This document shows, one piece after another, positions 1 to 9,293 of a stretch of DNA of 64,000 nucleotides (positions are counted from its first letter, which is position 1; every line of letters begins with the position of its first letter). The DNA is taken from contig NZ_PNJG02000001.1 of NCBI RefSeq assembly GCF_003226895.2, positions 1,178,001-1,242,000 of the forward strand, read 5' to 3'. Both the position numbers and the translations under genes were made by a program. The DNA comes from Kocuria tytonis. GTDB taxonomy: Bacteria; Actinomycetota; Actinomycetes; Actinomycetales; Micrococcaceae. Below the pieces are notes generated by a model. That model was not told the DNA's origin and did not search any database. It saw only the letters and a list, made by a program, of their open reading frames with translations.

Positions 1-402
1 CGGGGTGTTGTTCCCGACCATGTCGAAGTTGCCTTCTTCGGTGTAGAACTTCAGGGCGAAGCCACGGACGTCACGCCAGGTGTCCGGGGAGCCCAGCTCG
101 CCGGCCACGGTGGAGAAGCGGGCCAGCATCTCGGTCTTCTTGCCCGGCTGCAGGAAGTCCGCCTTGGTCCACTGCGAGACGTCCTCGGTGACCTCGAAGG
201 TGCCGAACGCGCCGGCGCCCTTGGCGTGCGGACGACGCTCGGGGATGTTCATCCGGTTGAAGTGCTGCAGGGTCTCCACCAGCTGGTGGTCATGCAGCAC
301 GATCGAACCGTTGGGGCCGGTGGTCAGCGAGTTGCGGTCACTGACAGCGGGAATGCCGGCCTGGGTCGTGGACCCGGTGGCGTGCGGTGTGGATTCCGTC
401 AT
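1..402 (-). CDS. katA: Catalase, N-terminal 134 residues (cut by window edge)
   Basis: Monofunctional haem catalase that breaks down hydrogen peroxide in the cytoplasm. The visible part carries the family's N-terminal hallmarks: the active-site stretch [16 protein letters not shown] with the catalytic His59, then [29 protein letters not shown], and VGNNTP. The second Asn of VGNNTP (Asn132) sits 73 residues after the His, as in bovine catalase (His75/Asn148). The ATG at 402 has an AAGGAG ribosome-binding site about 8 nt upstream. The rest lies beyond the left edge. It is 74 bp downstream of the Fur-type gene on the same strand, the usual furA-catalase pairing, so co-transcription and peroxide/iron control are likely (inference). 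Confidence 0.96.
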   Translation of the reverse strand, partial: MTESTPHATGSTTQAGIPAVSDRNSLTTGPNGSIVLHDHQLVETLQHFNRMNIPERRPHAKGAGAFGTFEVTEDVSQWTKADFLQPGKKTEMLARFSTVAGELGSPDTWRDVRGFALKFYTEEGNFDMVGNNTP

Positions 403-476
403 CGCGTACTCCTTGATGGGGGTGGGAAGGGTGGGTGAACCGGTGGCCCAGATGGGTTCCCGGAGCTCAGGGGGGC

Positions 477-980
477 CTACACGGGCTCCGCGGTCGCACC
501 GGCCCGCTGGGCCGAGCAGTCGGAACACACGCCTTGGTAGACGACATCGGCCACGTGGATGCTCATCCCGTGGGTCTCGCTGGGAGTCAGGCACGGTGCA
601 TGCCCCACGGCACAGGCCACGTCCTCGATGCGTCCACACACCGTGCACACGGCATGGTGGTGGTTGTCATCGACCCGGGTCTCGTACCGTGCCGGGGAGT
701 TCGCCAGGTCCAGCTGGCGCAACAGTCCGGCGTCCGCGAGCGAGTGCAGCACCACGTAGATGGACTGCACCGTGATCTCCGGCAATGCCGTGCGCACGTC
801 CGCGAGCACTTCGTCCGCGGTGGCGTGCTGGTGGCGCTCGACAGCGTCCAGCACCGCCAGTCGGGGCTTGGTGACCCGCAGTCCGGCCGCCCGGATCCGA
901 ACGGCCCACGGCACGGCCACGACGGCGCCGCCACCGTTCTCCCGCCCCCCGGACTGATTGGTCACAGTGGTCGAGGTCAT
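477..980 (-). CDS. furA: Fur-family repressor, FurA/PerR-like
   Basis: Ferric-uptake-regulator family DNA-binding repressor of 167 aa. A winged-helix part spans about residues 27-100 ([18 protein letters not shown] is the typical Fur recognition region). A dimerisation/metal part follows, with a His cluster at 107-109 and two CxxC pairs at 112-115 and 152-155 that form the structural zinc site. Immediately upstream of catalase on the same strand, it fits the FurA-catalase arrangement of actinobacteria, where the regulator senses peroxide or iron and represses both genes. The residues before about 25 are Gly/Ser-rich and may be longer than usual. The start at 980 lacks a strong ribosome-binding site, so translation may begin slightly downstream. 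An AT-rich dyad lies just upstream. Confidence 0.9.
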   Translation of the reverse strand: MTSTTVTNQSGGRENGGGAVVAVPWAVRIRAAGLRVTKPRLAVLDAVERHQHATADEVLADVRTALPEITVQSIYVVLHSLADAGLLRQLDLANSPARYETRVDDNHHHAVCTVCGRIEDVACAVGHAPCLTPSETHGMSIHVADVVYQGVCSDCSAQRAGATAEPV

Positions 981-997
981 AGCTTCACTATGTCATG

Positions 998-1017
998 TTT
1001 TGAGTTACTCATCAAAA
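998..1017 (-). promoter_or_regulatory. AT-rich dyad upstream of furA (candidate autoregulatory operator)
   Basis: TTTTGA (998-1003) and TCAAAA (1012-1017) form a perfect 6-bp inverted repeat with an 8-bp spacer, 18-37 bp upstream of the Fur start codon. It is conspicuously AT-rich for this genome. An AT-rich palindrome in the furA promoter is the known autoregulatory FurA target in mycobacteria and streptomycetes; its use here is inferred. Confidence 0.5.
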
Positions 1018-1520
1018 GGTTGCGGGGTGTGCCGGGCGACGTGGGGATGACGGGAGGGTGAACCCTCGGGGAGGGCGGCTTCCCCCTCCTCACCCTCTGG
1101 CGCCGCGGCAAACGCTCTCCACTACGTCCATGCCGCGATCCGCACGGTTTTTCCCTGTTTTCTGGTCGTTCTGCACCACAGATGTTCCCACCCGCTGTCC
1201 ATCGGCGCGTCCGTTCGCGCGGGCCATCCACGACGCCGCCCACGGCCTCCGCGGCGCCCAACGGCGGGCGGCCGTACTACATGTCCGGGTACTTCACGGC
1301 AAGGCACAAACCCGCGAGCCCACAGAGGGTCTCCAACAGGGGCAGGTCACACTGTCACCAGTTCGCGCAACAGACCCATTTGGTTCCGCTGGTTGGCCGG
1401 CACCAGATCCGGGAACCTTCAGCTCACACAAGGCCGCGAAGAGAACAGCTTCTCGTTGCCCCCCCCCCTCGTAGACTGCACGGTAGACCCCCGCCCCACC
1501 GAGTAAGGCAGCCACCCACC
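1018..1520. other. Non-coding stretch between furA and hsdM
   Basis: About 500 bp separating divergent furA and hsdM. No recognisable protein, tRNA or repeat was found. An open frame does run through it in phase with hsdM from an ATG at 1182, but its translation is Arg/Pro-rich and unlike any HsdM N-terminus. The stretch must contain the hsd promoter. A run of ten C residues lies close to the hsdM start. Confidence 0.5.
1459..1468 (+). repeat. C10 homopolymer upstream of hsdM
   Basis: Ten consecutive C residues, 53-62 bp before the hsdM GTG. Homopolymer tracts of this length are prone to slippage, and tracts in promoters of restriction systems can cause phase variation. No clear -10/-35 pair could be placed around it, so a regulatory role is speculative. 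Confidence 0.5.
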
Positions 1521-3509
1521 GTGTTCAACCACGCGTCCTTCATCTGGGGTGCCGCAGACATCCTGCGCGGCACCTACAAGCAGCACCAGTACGGGGATGT
1601 GATCCTGCCGTTCACAGTCCTGTTCCGCCTGGACGCCGTGCTTGCCCCCACCAAGGAGGACGTGCTGGAGGCCATCGGCCCCACCTACGTGGACGCCGAG
1701 CCGCCCCTGGCGATGATCCGCAACCGCACCAAGCAGGCCGGCAACGAGCACACGTACAACTTCTTCAACCGCTCCCGCCACACCCTCAAGACTTTGCAGG
1801 GTGACCCCGACAACCTCGAGGAGAACCTGCGGGACTACGTCAACGCCTTCTCGGAGAACGTGCGCGAGATCTTCCAGAAGTACGAGTTCGAGCAGACCAT
1901 CTCCGGCCTCGCCCAGCACGATCTGCTCCTGCAGGTCCTGCAGCACTTCACCAAGGCCAACCTGCACCCGGATGCGGTGTCCAACGAGCAGATGGGTCAC
2001 ATCTTCGAGGAACTGATCCGCAAGTTCGCGGAAGCGTCCAACGAGACCGCGGGTGAGCACTTCACCCCGCGCGAGGTCATCGACCTCATGGTCACGCTGC
2101 TGCTCCACGACGACGAGGAGCTCACCACCCCCGGCATCGGCCGCGACGTCTACGACCCCACCGCCGGCACCGGCGGCATGCTCTCCGCCGCCGAAAACAA
2201 GATCAAGCAGTTCAACAGCGAGGCCTGGGTCAACCTGCTGGGCCAGGAGATCAATCCCGCCTCCTACGCGATCTGCAAGGCCGACATGGTGGTCAAGGGC
2301 CAGCCCATCGACAACATCGTCCTGGGCAACACACTGACCAACCCGGCATTCGAGAACCGCACGTTCCACTACTGCCTGTCCAACCCGCCCTTCGGCGTGG
2401 ATTGGAAGCAGCACCGCAAGGCCGTGGAGACCGAACATCAGATCGCAGGTTTCGCCGGCCGCTTCGGCCCCGGCCTGCCCCGTGTCTCAGACGGCTCGCT
2501 CCTTTTCCTGATGCACCTGATCTCCACAATGCGCGAACCCAGCGCCACGGAGGAGAACCAGTCGGCCGGCCGCGCGGCCATCGTGCTCAACGGCTCCCCT
2601 CTGTTCACGGGCGGTGCCGGCTCCGGGGAGTCCAACATCCGCAAGTGGGTGCTCGACAACGACTACCTCGAAGCCATCATCGGCCTGCCCACGGACATGT
2701 TCTACAACACCGGCATCTCCACCTACGTCTGGGTGCTGTCCAAGGACAAGGCCCCCGAACGCCGCGGCAAGGTCCAGTTGATCGACGCCACCGGCATGTT
2801 CGTGAAGATGCGCAAATCCGTGGGCTCCAAGCGCAAGGAACTCTCGAAGGAGAACATCGACAAAATCGCCGGCATCTACCGCGATTTCACCGAGTCCAAG
2901 CACTCCAAGATCTTCCGCACCGAGGACTTCTTCTACCGCACCATCACGGTCGAGCGCCCACTGCGCCTGAACTTCGCGTTCACCGCCGAGCGCATCGAGC
3001 GCGTCATGGCCTCCAAGCCGGTCGCCAAGCTCCCCGACGACGACGCCGCCGCGCTCCGTTCCGCCCTCCACACCCGGTCCCAGCGCGCGGCCGGAGAGGT
3101 CAGCACCAACAAGAGCGCGTTCACCTCGGAGCTTCTCGAGGTCCTGGCCGAGGCCGGGCTGCAGGTGAAGCCCGCGGTGCAAAAGGCCATCGTCACTGAG
3201 CTGAGTGAGCGGGACGAGAACGGGGCGCTGCAAACCAATCGCGTGAAGGACCCGGAACCGGACCCCACCCTGCGTGACACCGAGAACGTCCCCTGGGGCC
3301 AGGACATCCACGAGTACTTGGAGCGCGAGGTCAAACCCTTCGTCCCTGACGCCTGGATCGACGAGTCCAAGACCAAGGAGGGCGCGGAGATCCCCTTCAC
3401 CCGCCACTTCTACGAGTACGTTCCACCCAGACCCCTGGAAGAGATCGACCGTGACCTCGACGAGGTCCTGGGCCGCATCCGCGCGCGACTGGAGGAGGTG
3501 AAGCGGTGA
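1521..3509 (+). CDS. hsdM: Type I restriction-modification system, methylase subunit HsdM
   Basis: N6-adenine methyltransferase subunit of a type I restriction-modification enzyme; with HsdS it methylates the bipartite target. It is 662 aa from the GTG at 1521, chosen because the family's N-terminal sequence (NHASFIWGAADILRGTY) begins there. An N-terminal helical domain is followed by the TPREVIDLM segment, the SAM-binding motif DPTAGTGGM at about residue 212 and the catalytic NPPFG motif at 288-292. The C-terminal part (about 480-662) is the helical tail. The stop overlaps the hsdS start (GTGA). One copy of the GACGACGCCGC word lies at 3039-3049, encoding part of an acidic/Ala segment. Confidence 0.96.
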   Translation: MFNHASFIWGAADILRGTYKQHQYGDVILPFTVLFRLDAVLAPTKEDVLEAIGPTYVDAEPPLAMIRNRTKQAGNEHTYNFFNRSRHTLKTLQGDPDNLEENLRDYVNAFSENVREIFQKYEFEQTISGLAQHDLLLQVLQHFTKANLHPDAVSNEQMGHIFEELIRKFAEASNETAGEHFTPREVIDLMVTLLLHDDEELTTPGIGRDVYDPTAGTGGMLSAAENKIKQFNSEAWVNLLGQEINPASYAICKADMVVKGQPIDNIVLGNTLTNPAFENRTFHYCLSNPPFGVDWKQHRKAVETEHQIAGFAGRFGPGLPRVSDGSLLFLMHLISTMREPSATEENQSAGRAAIVLNGSPLFTGGAGSGESNIRKWVLDNDYLEAIIGLPTDMFYNTGISTYVWVLSKDKAPERRGKVQLIDATGMFVKMRKSVGSKRKELSKENIDKIAGIYRDFTESKHSKIFRTEDFFYRTITVERPLRLNFAFTAERIERVMASKPVAKLPDDDAAALRSALHTRSQRAAGEVSTNKSAFTSELLEVLAEAGLQVKPAVQKAIVTELSERDENGALQTNRVKDPEPDPTLRDTENVPWGQDIHEYLEREVKPFVPDAWIDESKTKEGAEIPFTRHFYEYVPPRPLEEIDRDLDEVLGRIRARLEEVKR

Positions 3510-4771
3510 AAAATGTGCCGCTGAAATATATGTCCGTCATATCGCTCGGGAAGATGCTCCAATCCACTCCAGCGCGTGCGGATCAAGAAGTCTTTCCCTA
3601 CCTAAAGGCATCCAACCTCACGGAGAACGGCCTTGACTTGAGTTCGCTCCAGCAGATGCCTTTTAGTCGCCGGGAGCAGGAGATACTTCAACTCCAAAAA
3701 GACGATGTTGTAGTCGTTGAAGGTGGATCAATCGGTCGGAGTGCGTGGATCTCCGAAGATATGGCGGGGATATACTTCCAGAACTCCATCAACCGAGTTA
3801 GGCCCAAAATTTTCGCAGACGGGCGCTATCTAAAATATGCAATAGAGTCACGTCGCGCATCAGGTTTCTTTGAAGCAATCACCAACCAAGCGACGATCCG
3901 CCACCTGACGGCGGACAAGTTGGCAAACACCCCAGTTCCTTACTTAAACCAGGAACGGCAGTGGAAGATAGCGGACTACCTCGACCACGAGACCGCCGAA
4001 ATCGATGCTTTGATTAAACAGCTTGCCGAAGTAAAGACTCTTATCAGTGACCGGCGGCGAACGATAATCGATAATTCGTTCGCGCACGCCGCGTGCCCTG
4101 AGGTCGCGCTGAAATATCTCGGGGTACTTCATTCCGGTCTCACACTGGGGAAACGTTATGAAGTCGCTACCCAGAAATACCCCTACCTTCGCGTGGCTAA
4201 CGTTCAGGCTGGGCATGTGGACCTGTCGGAAGTAGCAGAAATCGATGTCCCACCCGCGGTAGCAAGTGAGAATCGCCTTGAACCCAATGACGTATTAATA
4301 ACCGAGGGCGGAGATCGCGACAAACTGGGCCGCGGCGCCCTTTGGAAGGGACCAATCGATCCCGTCCTGCATCAAAATCATGTTTTCGCTTTCAGATGTA
4401 ACTCAAAACTCCTTCCCGAGTACTTGGTTTATGCACTGGAGTCCAATTCCGCGCGGATCTACTTCGATCAGACGGCTCGACAGTCAACGAACCTAGCATC
4501 CACCAATTCGACAGTCGTCAAGAATTTCAAGTTTCCCGCGCCCCCTACTGTCGATCAGCACTCGATTGTCGAGCGCCTGGATCATGAAATGTCAGAAATG
4601 CAAGAAATGCTCGCGAATTCCAATAGGGTCATCGACCTCGCCCGCGAGCGGCGAGCCGCGCTCATTACCGCGGCGGTGACGGGGCAAATCGACGTCACTG
4701 CTAAGAACAAGCCCGCGGCGGGGCAGCTCGAGGACGACATCGCGCAGGGCCTGCACAGGGAGCACGCATGA
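3506..4771 (+). CDS. hsdS: Type I restriction-modification system, specificity subunit HsdS
   Basis: DNA-recognition subunit, 421 aa, with the normal two-fold layout. The first target-recognition domain covers about residues 1-150, followed by a conserved helical spacer (IADYLDHETAEIDALIKQL, about 155-185). A second recognition domain covers about 195-345, and a second helix (ERLDHEMSEMQEMLANS) leads to the C-terminal RRAALITAAVTGQIDV. The GTG start overlaps the hsdM stop, and a GGAGGAGG-like site precedes it. Base composition drops clearly below that of the flanking hsdM and hsdR, especially in the recognition domains, as expected for a gene that exchanges domains horizontally. The target sequence cannot be read from the protein. 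Confidence 0.95.
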   Translation: MKNVPLKYMSVISLGKMLQSTPARADQEVFPYLKASNLTENGLDLSSLQQMPFSRREQEILQLQKDDVVVVEGGSIGRSAWISEDMAGIYFQNSINRVRPKIFADGRYLKYAIESRRASGFFEAITNQATIRHLTADKLANTPVPYLNQERQWKIADYLDHETAEIDALIKQLAEVKTLISDRRRTIIDNSFAHAACPEVALKYLGVLHSGLTLGKRYEVATQKYPYLRVANVQAGHVDLSEVAEIDVPPAVASENRLEPNDVLITEGGDRDKLGRGALWKGPIDPVLHQNHVFAFRCNSKLLPEYLVYALESNSARIYFDQTARQSTNLASTNSTVVKNFKFPAPPTVDQHSIVERLDHEMSEMQEMLANSNRVIDLARERRAALITAAVTGQIDVTAKNKPAAGQLEDDIAQGLHREHA

Positions 4772-7700
4772 GCGCACCGCATCAGGAAAAGCCGTTCCAG
4801 AGGGAGATCGCGGAGTACCTGGAGGGGCACGGGTGGTACCACTCCCCCAACTCCCAGGGCTACGACAAAGAACGGGCGATGTTCCCCGAGGACGTTCTCG
4901 GCTGGCTGCAAGACACCCAGCCGGAGCAGTACGCGCGGATCGTGCCCGAGCACGGGGATGACGCCGCGCGGGCCAAGGGCGAGCGCCGGATTCTGGATCG
5001 CCTGGCATCTCAGCTGGAGCAGTTGGAAAAGGCCGGCGGTGGCACCCTCAATACGCTTCGTCGCGGCTTCTCGGTCCCCGGGGCGCAGCGGTTCAGCATG
5101 CTCACGGCTCCCCCGGCGGACGACCGCAATCCTCGGATCACGGAGCGCTACGCGAAGAACCGGGTGCGGGTGGTGCAGGAGGTCGGCTACTCCACGCGGA
5201 AGAGCGACCGCATCGACCTGGTGCTGTTCCTCAACGGGCTGCCCGTGGCGACCGTCGAGATCAAGACGAACTTCACGCAGTCGCTGCAGGCGGCCATCGA
5301 GCAGTACAAGACGGACCGCACGCCAGCCGGTGAACCGCTGCTGACCCCGCATCGAGGTGCACTGGTGCACTTCGCACTCACCGAGAACGACGTCTACATG
5401 ACCACCCAGCTCAGGGGCGCGGACACATTTTTCCTGCCCTTCAACCAGGGGCAAGACAACGGAGCTGGCAACCCGCCGTCGCAGGACGGCGTGGCCACGT
5501 CCTACTTCTGGGAGCACATCCTGGACAAGGACACGTGGATCACCGTCCTCACAAAGTTCGTGTACGTGAACCACGAGAAGAAGACCGATCCCCGGACGGG
5601 GCGGGTCACCGAGTCCAGCCAGATCCGCTTCCCTCGCTTCCATCAGTGGCGCGCGGTCACCAAACTGACCGAGGCCGCCAGAGAAGACGGACCCGGGCAG
5701 AAGTACCTCATCCAGCACTCCGCAGGTTCCGGCAAGACGGACTCGATCGCCTGGACCGCCCACCGCATGGCGTCCCTGCACACACCGGAGGGCGAGAAGG
5801 TCTTCGACACCGTGTTCGTCATTGCGGACCGGCAGGTGCTGGACCGCCAGCTCCAGGACGCAGTGGACCAACTGGTGGTCGCCACCGGGACCTTCGAACC
5901 CATCACCTCTGGTTCCGAGGGCTCCAAGACCGAGCGCCTGCTGGAGGCGTTGCGGGCGGGCACACAGATCATCGGCGTGACCCTGCAGACCTTCCCGTAC
6001 GCCCTCGCCAAGATCCGGGAAAAGGGCGGGACATTCGAGGGCAAGCGCTTCGCGGTGATCGCGGACGAGGCGCATTCGTCGCAGACCGGCGCGGCGGCGG
6101 CGTCGGTCAAGGACCTGCTGTACCGCAACGACCCGACCGCGGCGCAGACGGGCGAGGAGACCGAGCTGGAGCCGGGCGCGGACCAGGACGCCCTGGTCCA
6201 GATGGCCGCACAGGCGGACGACGGTCGTCGGATCAGCTACTTCGCGTTCACCGCAACCCCCAAGGCCAAGACCCTGGATCTGTTCGGCACCAAGGGCCCG
6301 GACGGTAAGCCCCAGGCGTTCGACCTGTACTCGATGAAGCAGGCCATCCAGGAGGGGTTCATCCTGGACGTGCTCAAGAACTACACCACGTACGAGATGG
6401 CCGCCCGGATCGCCCTCAAGGGTGCGGACCCCGAGACGGTGCCCGAGGGAAGGACGGGGACTGCGGCGTCGTCGACCGAGGACGAGGTGGACGTGCGCAA
6501 GGGGACGCGCGCGTACATCGGGTTCGTGGAGCTGCACCCCACGAACGTGGATTCCAAGGTGGATGTGATCCTCAAGCACTATCAGCACACCGTGAAGAAG
6601 GAGCTGGGCGGGCGCGCGAAGGCCATGGTGGTGACGGGGTCGCGTGCGTCCGCGGTGAAGTACCAGCGGGCGTTCCAGAAGCACATCGAACGCGAGAAGC
6701 TGCCGCTGAAGACGCTGGTGGCATTCTCGGGCTCGCTGCCGGATCCGGATGTTACCGCGATCGGTAACGCGGCCGGGCCGGAGGTGACCGAGGCGTCCAT
6801 GAACCCGGAACTGCGCGGGAGGGACCTGGCCGGGGTGTTCGGGCAGGAGGACCAGAACATCCTGATCGTGGCGAACAAGTACCAGACGGGCTTCGACCAG
6901 CCGCTGCTCACGGCCATGTACGTGGACAAGCAGCTCTCCGGGATCGCCGCGGTGCAGACGCTGTCGCGGCTCAACCGGCGCGCGGACGGCAAGAAGAACA
7001 CGTACGTGCTGGACTTCGTCAACGACCCCGCCCAGATCCTGGCGGCGTTCCAGGACTACTACGAGGACGCGCGCATCGAAACCGATTCGGACCCGGACCT
7101 CGTGGCCAAGCAGATGACCAAGCTGGATGCCGCCAACATCTACACGCCCGCGGAGGTCGACCGGGTGTGGGCGGCGTGGTCGGACAGGAACGGCAAGCGC
7201 GGCGCGCTGACCTCGGCGCTGGTGCCGGCGGTCGAGCGGTTCACCAACCGCTGGTCCCGGGCCGTGTACGACGACGCAGCGCGCGACGAGCTCGACGAGT
7301 TCCGTTCCCTGCTGGACCAGTACACGAAGTCCTATGCGTTCTTCTCCCAGATCCTCAACTTCGGGGACACGTACTACCTCAAGCTCTCGGTGTTCGCGGA
7401 CCTGTTGGCGCGACTGCTGCGCGAGCAGCTGGACGGCGGCGAGCGCGAGACGGTGACGGCGGACGACGTCGTCCTCACCCACTACCGGCTGGAGAAGCAG
7501 CGGGACGAGGACCTGCAACTGGAGGACGGCGAGGCACGGGGCCTGCAGGGCATGACCGAGGCCGGGATGGCCCGCCAGCAGGAACGCGAGCGAGCGGCCA
7601 AGGCCGAACTGGTGGAGAAGGTCAACAGATTCCTCGGAGGCCTGGATGCCAGCGATGAGCACAAGGTGAGCGCGGTGGAACTACTGGTCCGCGAGGCCGC

Positions 7701-7911
7701 CGAGAACACGGACCTGCAGCAACAGGCGCGCAACAACACCAGGGTGGACTTCTCGCATTCCCCGCAGGTGCGTCTTGTGCTGGAGGATTCCGTGTGGAAT
7801 CAGAACCGCCAGTCCGAGGCGATCGCCAAACGATTCCAGGAGCTTCCACCCACCGATCTGGTGGAACTGGCCATGGCGTTCGATTTGTGGGAACGGTCGC
7901 GGGCAGGGTAG
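4768..7911 (+). CDS. hsdR: Type I restriction-modification system, endonuclease/translocase HsdR
   Basis: ATP-driven translocating endonuclease subunit, 1047 aa, which cuts DNA lacking the HsdM/HsdS mark. The N-terminal PD-(D/E)xK nuclease shows Asp150 (RIDLVLF) and the V-E-I-K-T motif with Glu164/Lys166. The SF2 motor follows: Walker A AGSGKT at 319-324, DEAH at 433-436, then FTATPKAKTL, and YQTGFDQPLL...LSRLNR as the later motifs. All key residues are present, so the enzyme looks active. The ATG overlaps the hsdS stop (ATGA). The C-terminus ends AFDLWERSRAG; a similar short peptide recurs at 9253-9291, downstream of the next gene. Confidence 0.96.
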   Translation: MSAPHQEKPFQREIAEYLEGHGWYHSPNSQGYDKERAMFPEDVLGWLQDTQPEQYARIVPEHGDDAARAKGERRILDRLASQLEQLEKAGGGTLNTLRRGFSVPGAQRFSMLTAPPADDRNPRITERYAKNRVRVVQEVGYSTRKSDRIDLVLFLNGLPVATVEIKTNFTQSLQAAIEQYKTDRTPAGEPLLTPHRGALVHFALTENDVYMTTQLRGADTFFLPFNQGQDNGAGNPPSQDGVATSYFWEHILDKDTWITVLTKFVYVNHEKKTDPRTGRVTESSQIRFPRFHQWRAVTKLTEAAREDGPGQKYLIQHSAGSGKTDSIAWTAHRMASLHTPEGEKVFDTVFVIADRQVLDRQLQDAVDQLVVATGTFEPITSGSEGSKTERLLEALRAGTQIIGVTLQTFPYALAKIREKGGTFEGKRFAVIADEAHSSQTGAAAASVKDLLYRNDPTAAQTGEETELEPGADQDALVQMAAQADDGRRISYFAFTATPKAKTLDLFGTKGPDGKPQAFDLYSMKQAIQEGFILDVLKNYTTYEMAARIALKGADPETVPEGRTGTAASSTEDEVDVRKGTRAYIGFVELHPTNVDSKVDVILKHYQHTVKKELGGRAKAMVVTGSRASAVKYQRAFQKHIEREKLPLKTLVAFSGSLPDPDVTAIGNAAGPEVTEASMNPELRGRDLAGVFGQEDQNILIVANKYQTGFDQPLLTAMYVDKQLSGIAAVQTLSRLNRRADGKKNTYVLDFVNDPAQILAAFQDYYEDARIETDSDPDLVAKQMTKLDAANIYTPAEVDRVWAAWSDRNGKRGALTSALVPAVERFTNRWSRAVYDDAARDELDEFRSLLDQYTKSYAFFSQILNFGDTYYLKLSVFADLLARLLREQLDGGERETVTADDVVLTHYRLEKQRDEDLQLEDGEARGLQGMTEAGMARQQERERAAKAELVEKVNRFLGGLDASDEHKVSAVELLVREAAENTDLQQQARNNTRVDFSHSPQVRLVLEDSVWNQNRQSEAIAKRFQELPPTDLVELAMAFDLWERSRAG

Positions 7912-7972
7912 GGCTTATCCCTGAAAGCACGTGTTAGGGGGCCGCGACGCCGGGGAGAACTCAGGAGTACTT

Positions 7973-9214
7973 GTGAATACGACACGACGCGGGGGCACGG
8001 GGGATGTGGCAACCGCAACGGACGGGGCGCCACGCAAGCGGCGACTGGTGGGGATCGATGCCGCCCGGGGGCTGGCACTGATCGGGCTCATGGCCATCCA
8101 CCTGCTGCCCGCGTGGAACGAGCAGACCGGGGAGGCCAGCTGGTCCTGGCGACTGTTCTCCGGGCACTCGGCGGCACTCTTCGCGCTGTTGGCCGGAGTG
8201 GGCCTGGCGCTGGGCTCCGGCGCCCGGCAACCACGCGAGGGGCGAGCCCTGACCGCTGACCGGGTGAGTGTCCTGGTCCGCGCCCTGCTGATCGTCACGG
8301 TGGGCATGACCGTCAACGCCGCGATGCCGGAGGATCCTCCCGCCTACAACATCCTGTTCTACTACGGCATGTTCTTCATCCTGGCCATCCCGTTCCTGCA
8401 TGCCCGCCCCAAGACGCTGTTCATCTGGGCCGCCGCGTTCGGGGTCCTCTCGCCCCTGCTGATGCAGCGCATGCTGGATGTCCTGCCGGAGTGGTGGTAC
8501 TACAACCCCACGCTGCCCAATGTCCTCAGCAACCCCGCGGGCACGCTGTCTCAGCTTCTGCTGACCGGCAACTACCCGGCGCTGCCGTACATGACGTATC
8601 TGCTGGTCGGGATGGGGCTGGGCCGCTTGGATCTGCGAGCAGTGCGCACCCAGGTCCGCTTGGTGATCGTGGGCGTCGCGCTCACCCTGTTGGCCCAGCT
8701 CGTGTCCGCCGTGCTCCTCTACGGCCTCGGGGGCTACTCCGTATTGCAGGAGGCATCGCGCTTGAGCGAGTCCACGCTCGACGAGATCCTGGTGTGGGGT
8801 ACCGACTCGCTACCAACCGACACCGGGTGGTGGCTGGCCATCACGACCCCGCATTCCAACACGCCGCTGGCCATTGCGACCAGCCTCGGACTGAGTCTGG
8901 CGGTGCTGGGGGTGTTCCTGCTCATCAGCCAGAAGATCGGGGACTGGCTACTGCCGTTGTCGGCGATGGGATCGATGACCCTCACGCTGTACTCGGCGCA
9001 CCTGCTGGCGCTGTCCCTCGAGCTGCATTACTACTCCCCCTACCTCTGGTACCTCGTGCACGTACTTGTGGCCGCCGTCTTCGCGGTCATCTGGCAGCGG
9101 ACTCTTGGGCAGGGACCGCTCGAGCGGGTGGTCGCCTACTGCGCGAAGAGGACGCGTCGCCTCGTCGCCGGGCAGGGCGGCAATGCCAATCCTGGAAAAA
9201 CCCGCAACTCCTAA
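7973..9214 (+). CDS. Multipass membrane protein, DUF418/HGSNAT-like
   Basis: Integral membrane protein of 413 aa with about ten hydrophobic segments. The opening RLVGIDAARGLALIGLMAIH is the signature of the DUF418/DUF1624 (heparan-alpha-glucosaminide N-acetyltransferase-like) group, thought to acylate surface molecules; the substrate is unknown. The GTG at 7973 is chosen for its AGGAG site 5-6 nt upstream; an in-frame GTG at 7931 lacks one. The C-terminal tail is basic. It lies 61 bp after hsdR, in an accessory strip, and is followed by gene remnants. Membership of the broad family is fairly sure; an acyltransferase role is inference. Confidence 0.75.
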   Translation: MNTTRRGGTGDVATATDGAPRKRRLVGIDAARGLALIGLMAIHLLPAWNEQTGEASWSWRLFSGHSAALFALLAGVGLALGSGARQPREGRALTADRVSVLVRALLIVTVGMTVNAAMPEDPPAYNILFYYGMFFILAIPFLHARPKTLFIWAAAFGVLSPLLMQRMLDVLPEWWYYNPTLPNVLSNPAGTLSQLLLTGNYPALPYMTYLLVGMGLGRLDLRAVRTQVRLVIVGVALTLLAQLVSAVLLYGLGGYSVLQEASRLSESTLDEILVWGTDSLPTDTGWWLAITTPHSNTPLAIATSLGLSLAVLGVFLLISQKIGDWLLPLSAMGSMTLTLYSAHLLALSLELHYYSPYLWYLVHVLVAAVFAVIWQRTLGQGPLERVVAYCAKRTRRLVAGQGGNANPGKTRNS

Positions 9215-9246
9215 CTGGCGTCAACCTTGTCCAGCGGTACCCGCTC

Positions 9247-9293
9247 TGGCGTTCGACCTATGGGAGCGGCTGCGGCAGAGCGAGGGCTGCTGA
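9247..9293 (+). pseudogene. Relic of an hsdR-like 3' end
   Basis: The frame reads LAFDLWERLRQSEGC then stop, close to the HsdR C-terminus AFDLWERSRAG in this window. Bases 9247-9275 match 7874-7902 at 23 of 29 positions. Nearly all differences within the AFDLWER codons are synonymous, which suggests descent from a diverged coding copy and not a fresh duplication. The match is short, so chance cannot be excluded. Confidence 0.35.

Noticed and set aside
4582-7662. 1026-codon minus-strand frame opposite hsdR
   Set aside because: Its translation is Arg/Val/Leu/His-rich with no motifs, while hsdR on the plus strand has every catalytic motif.
1521-7911. Extended defence island around hsdMSR
   Set aside because: Neighbouring genes show no other recognised defence component apart from the broken toxin-antitoxin pair, so only the restriction system is claimed.
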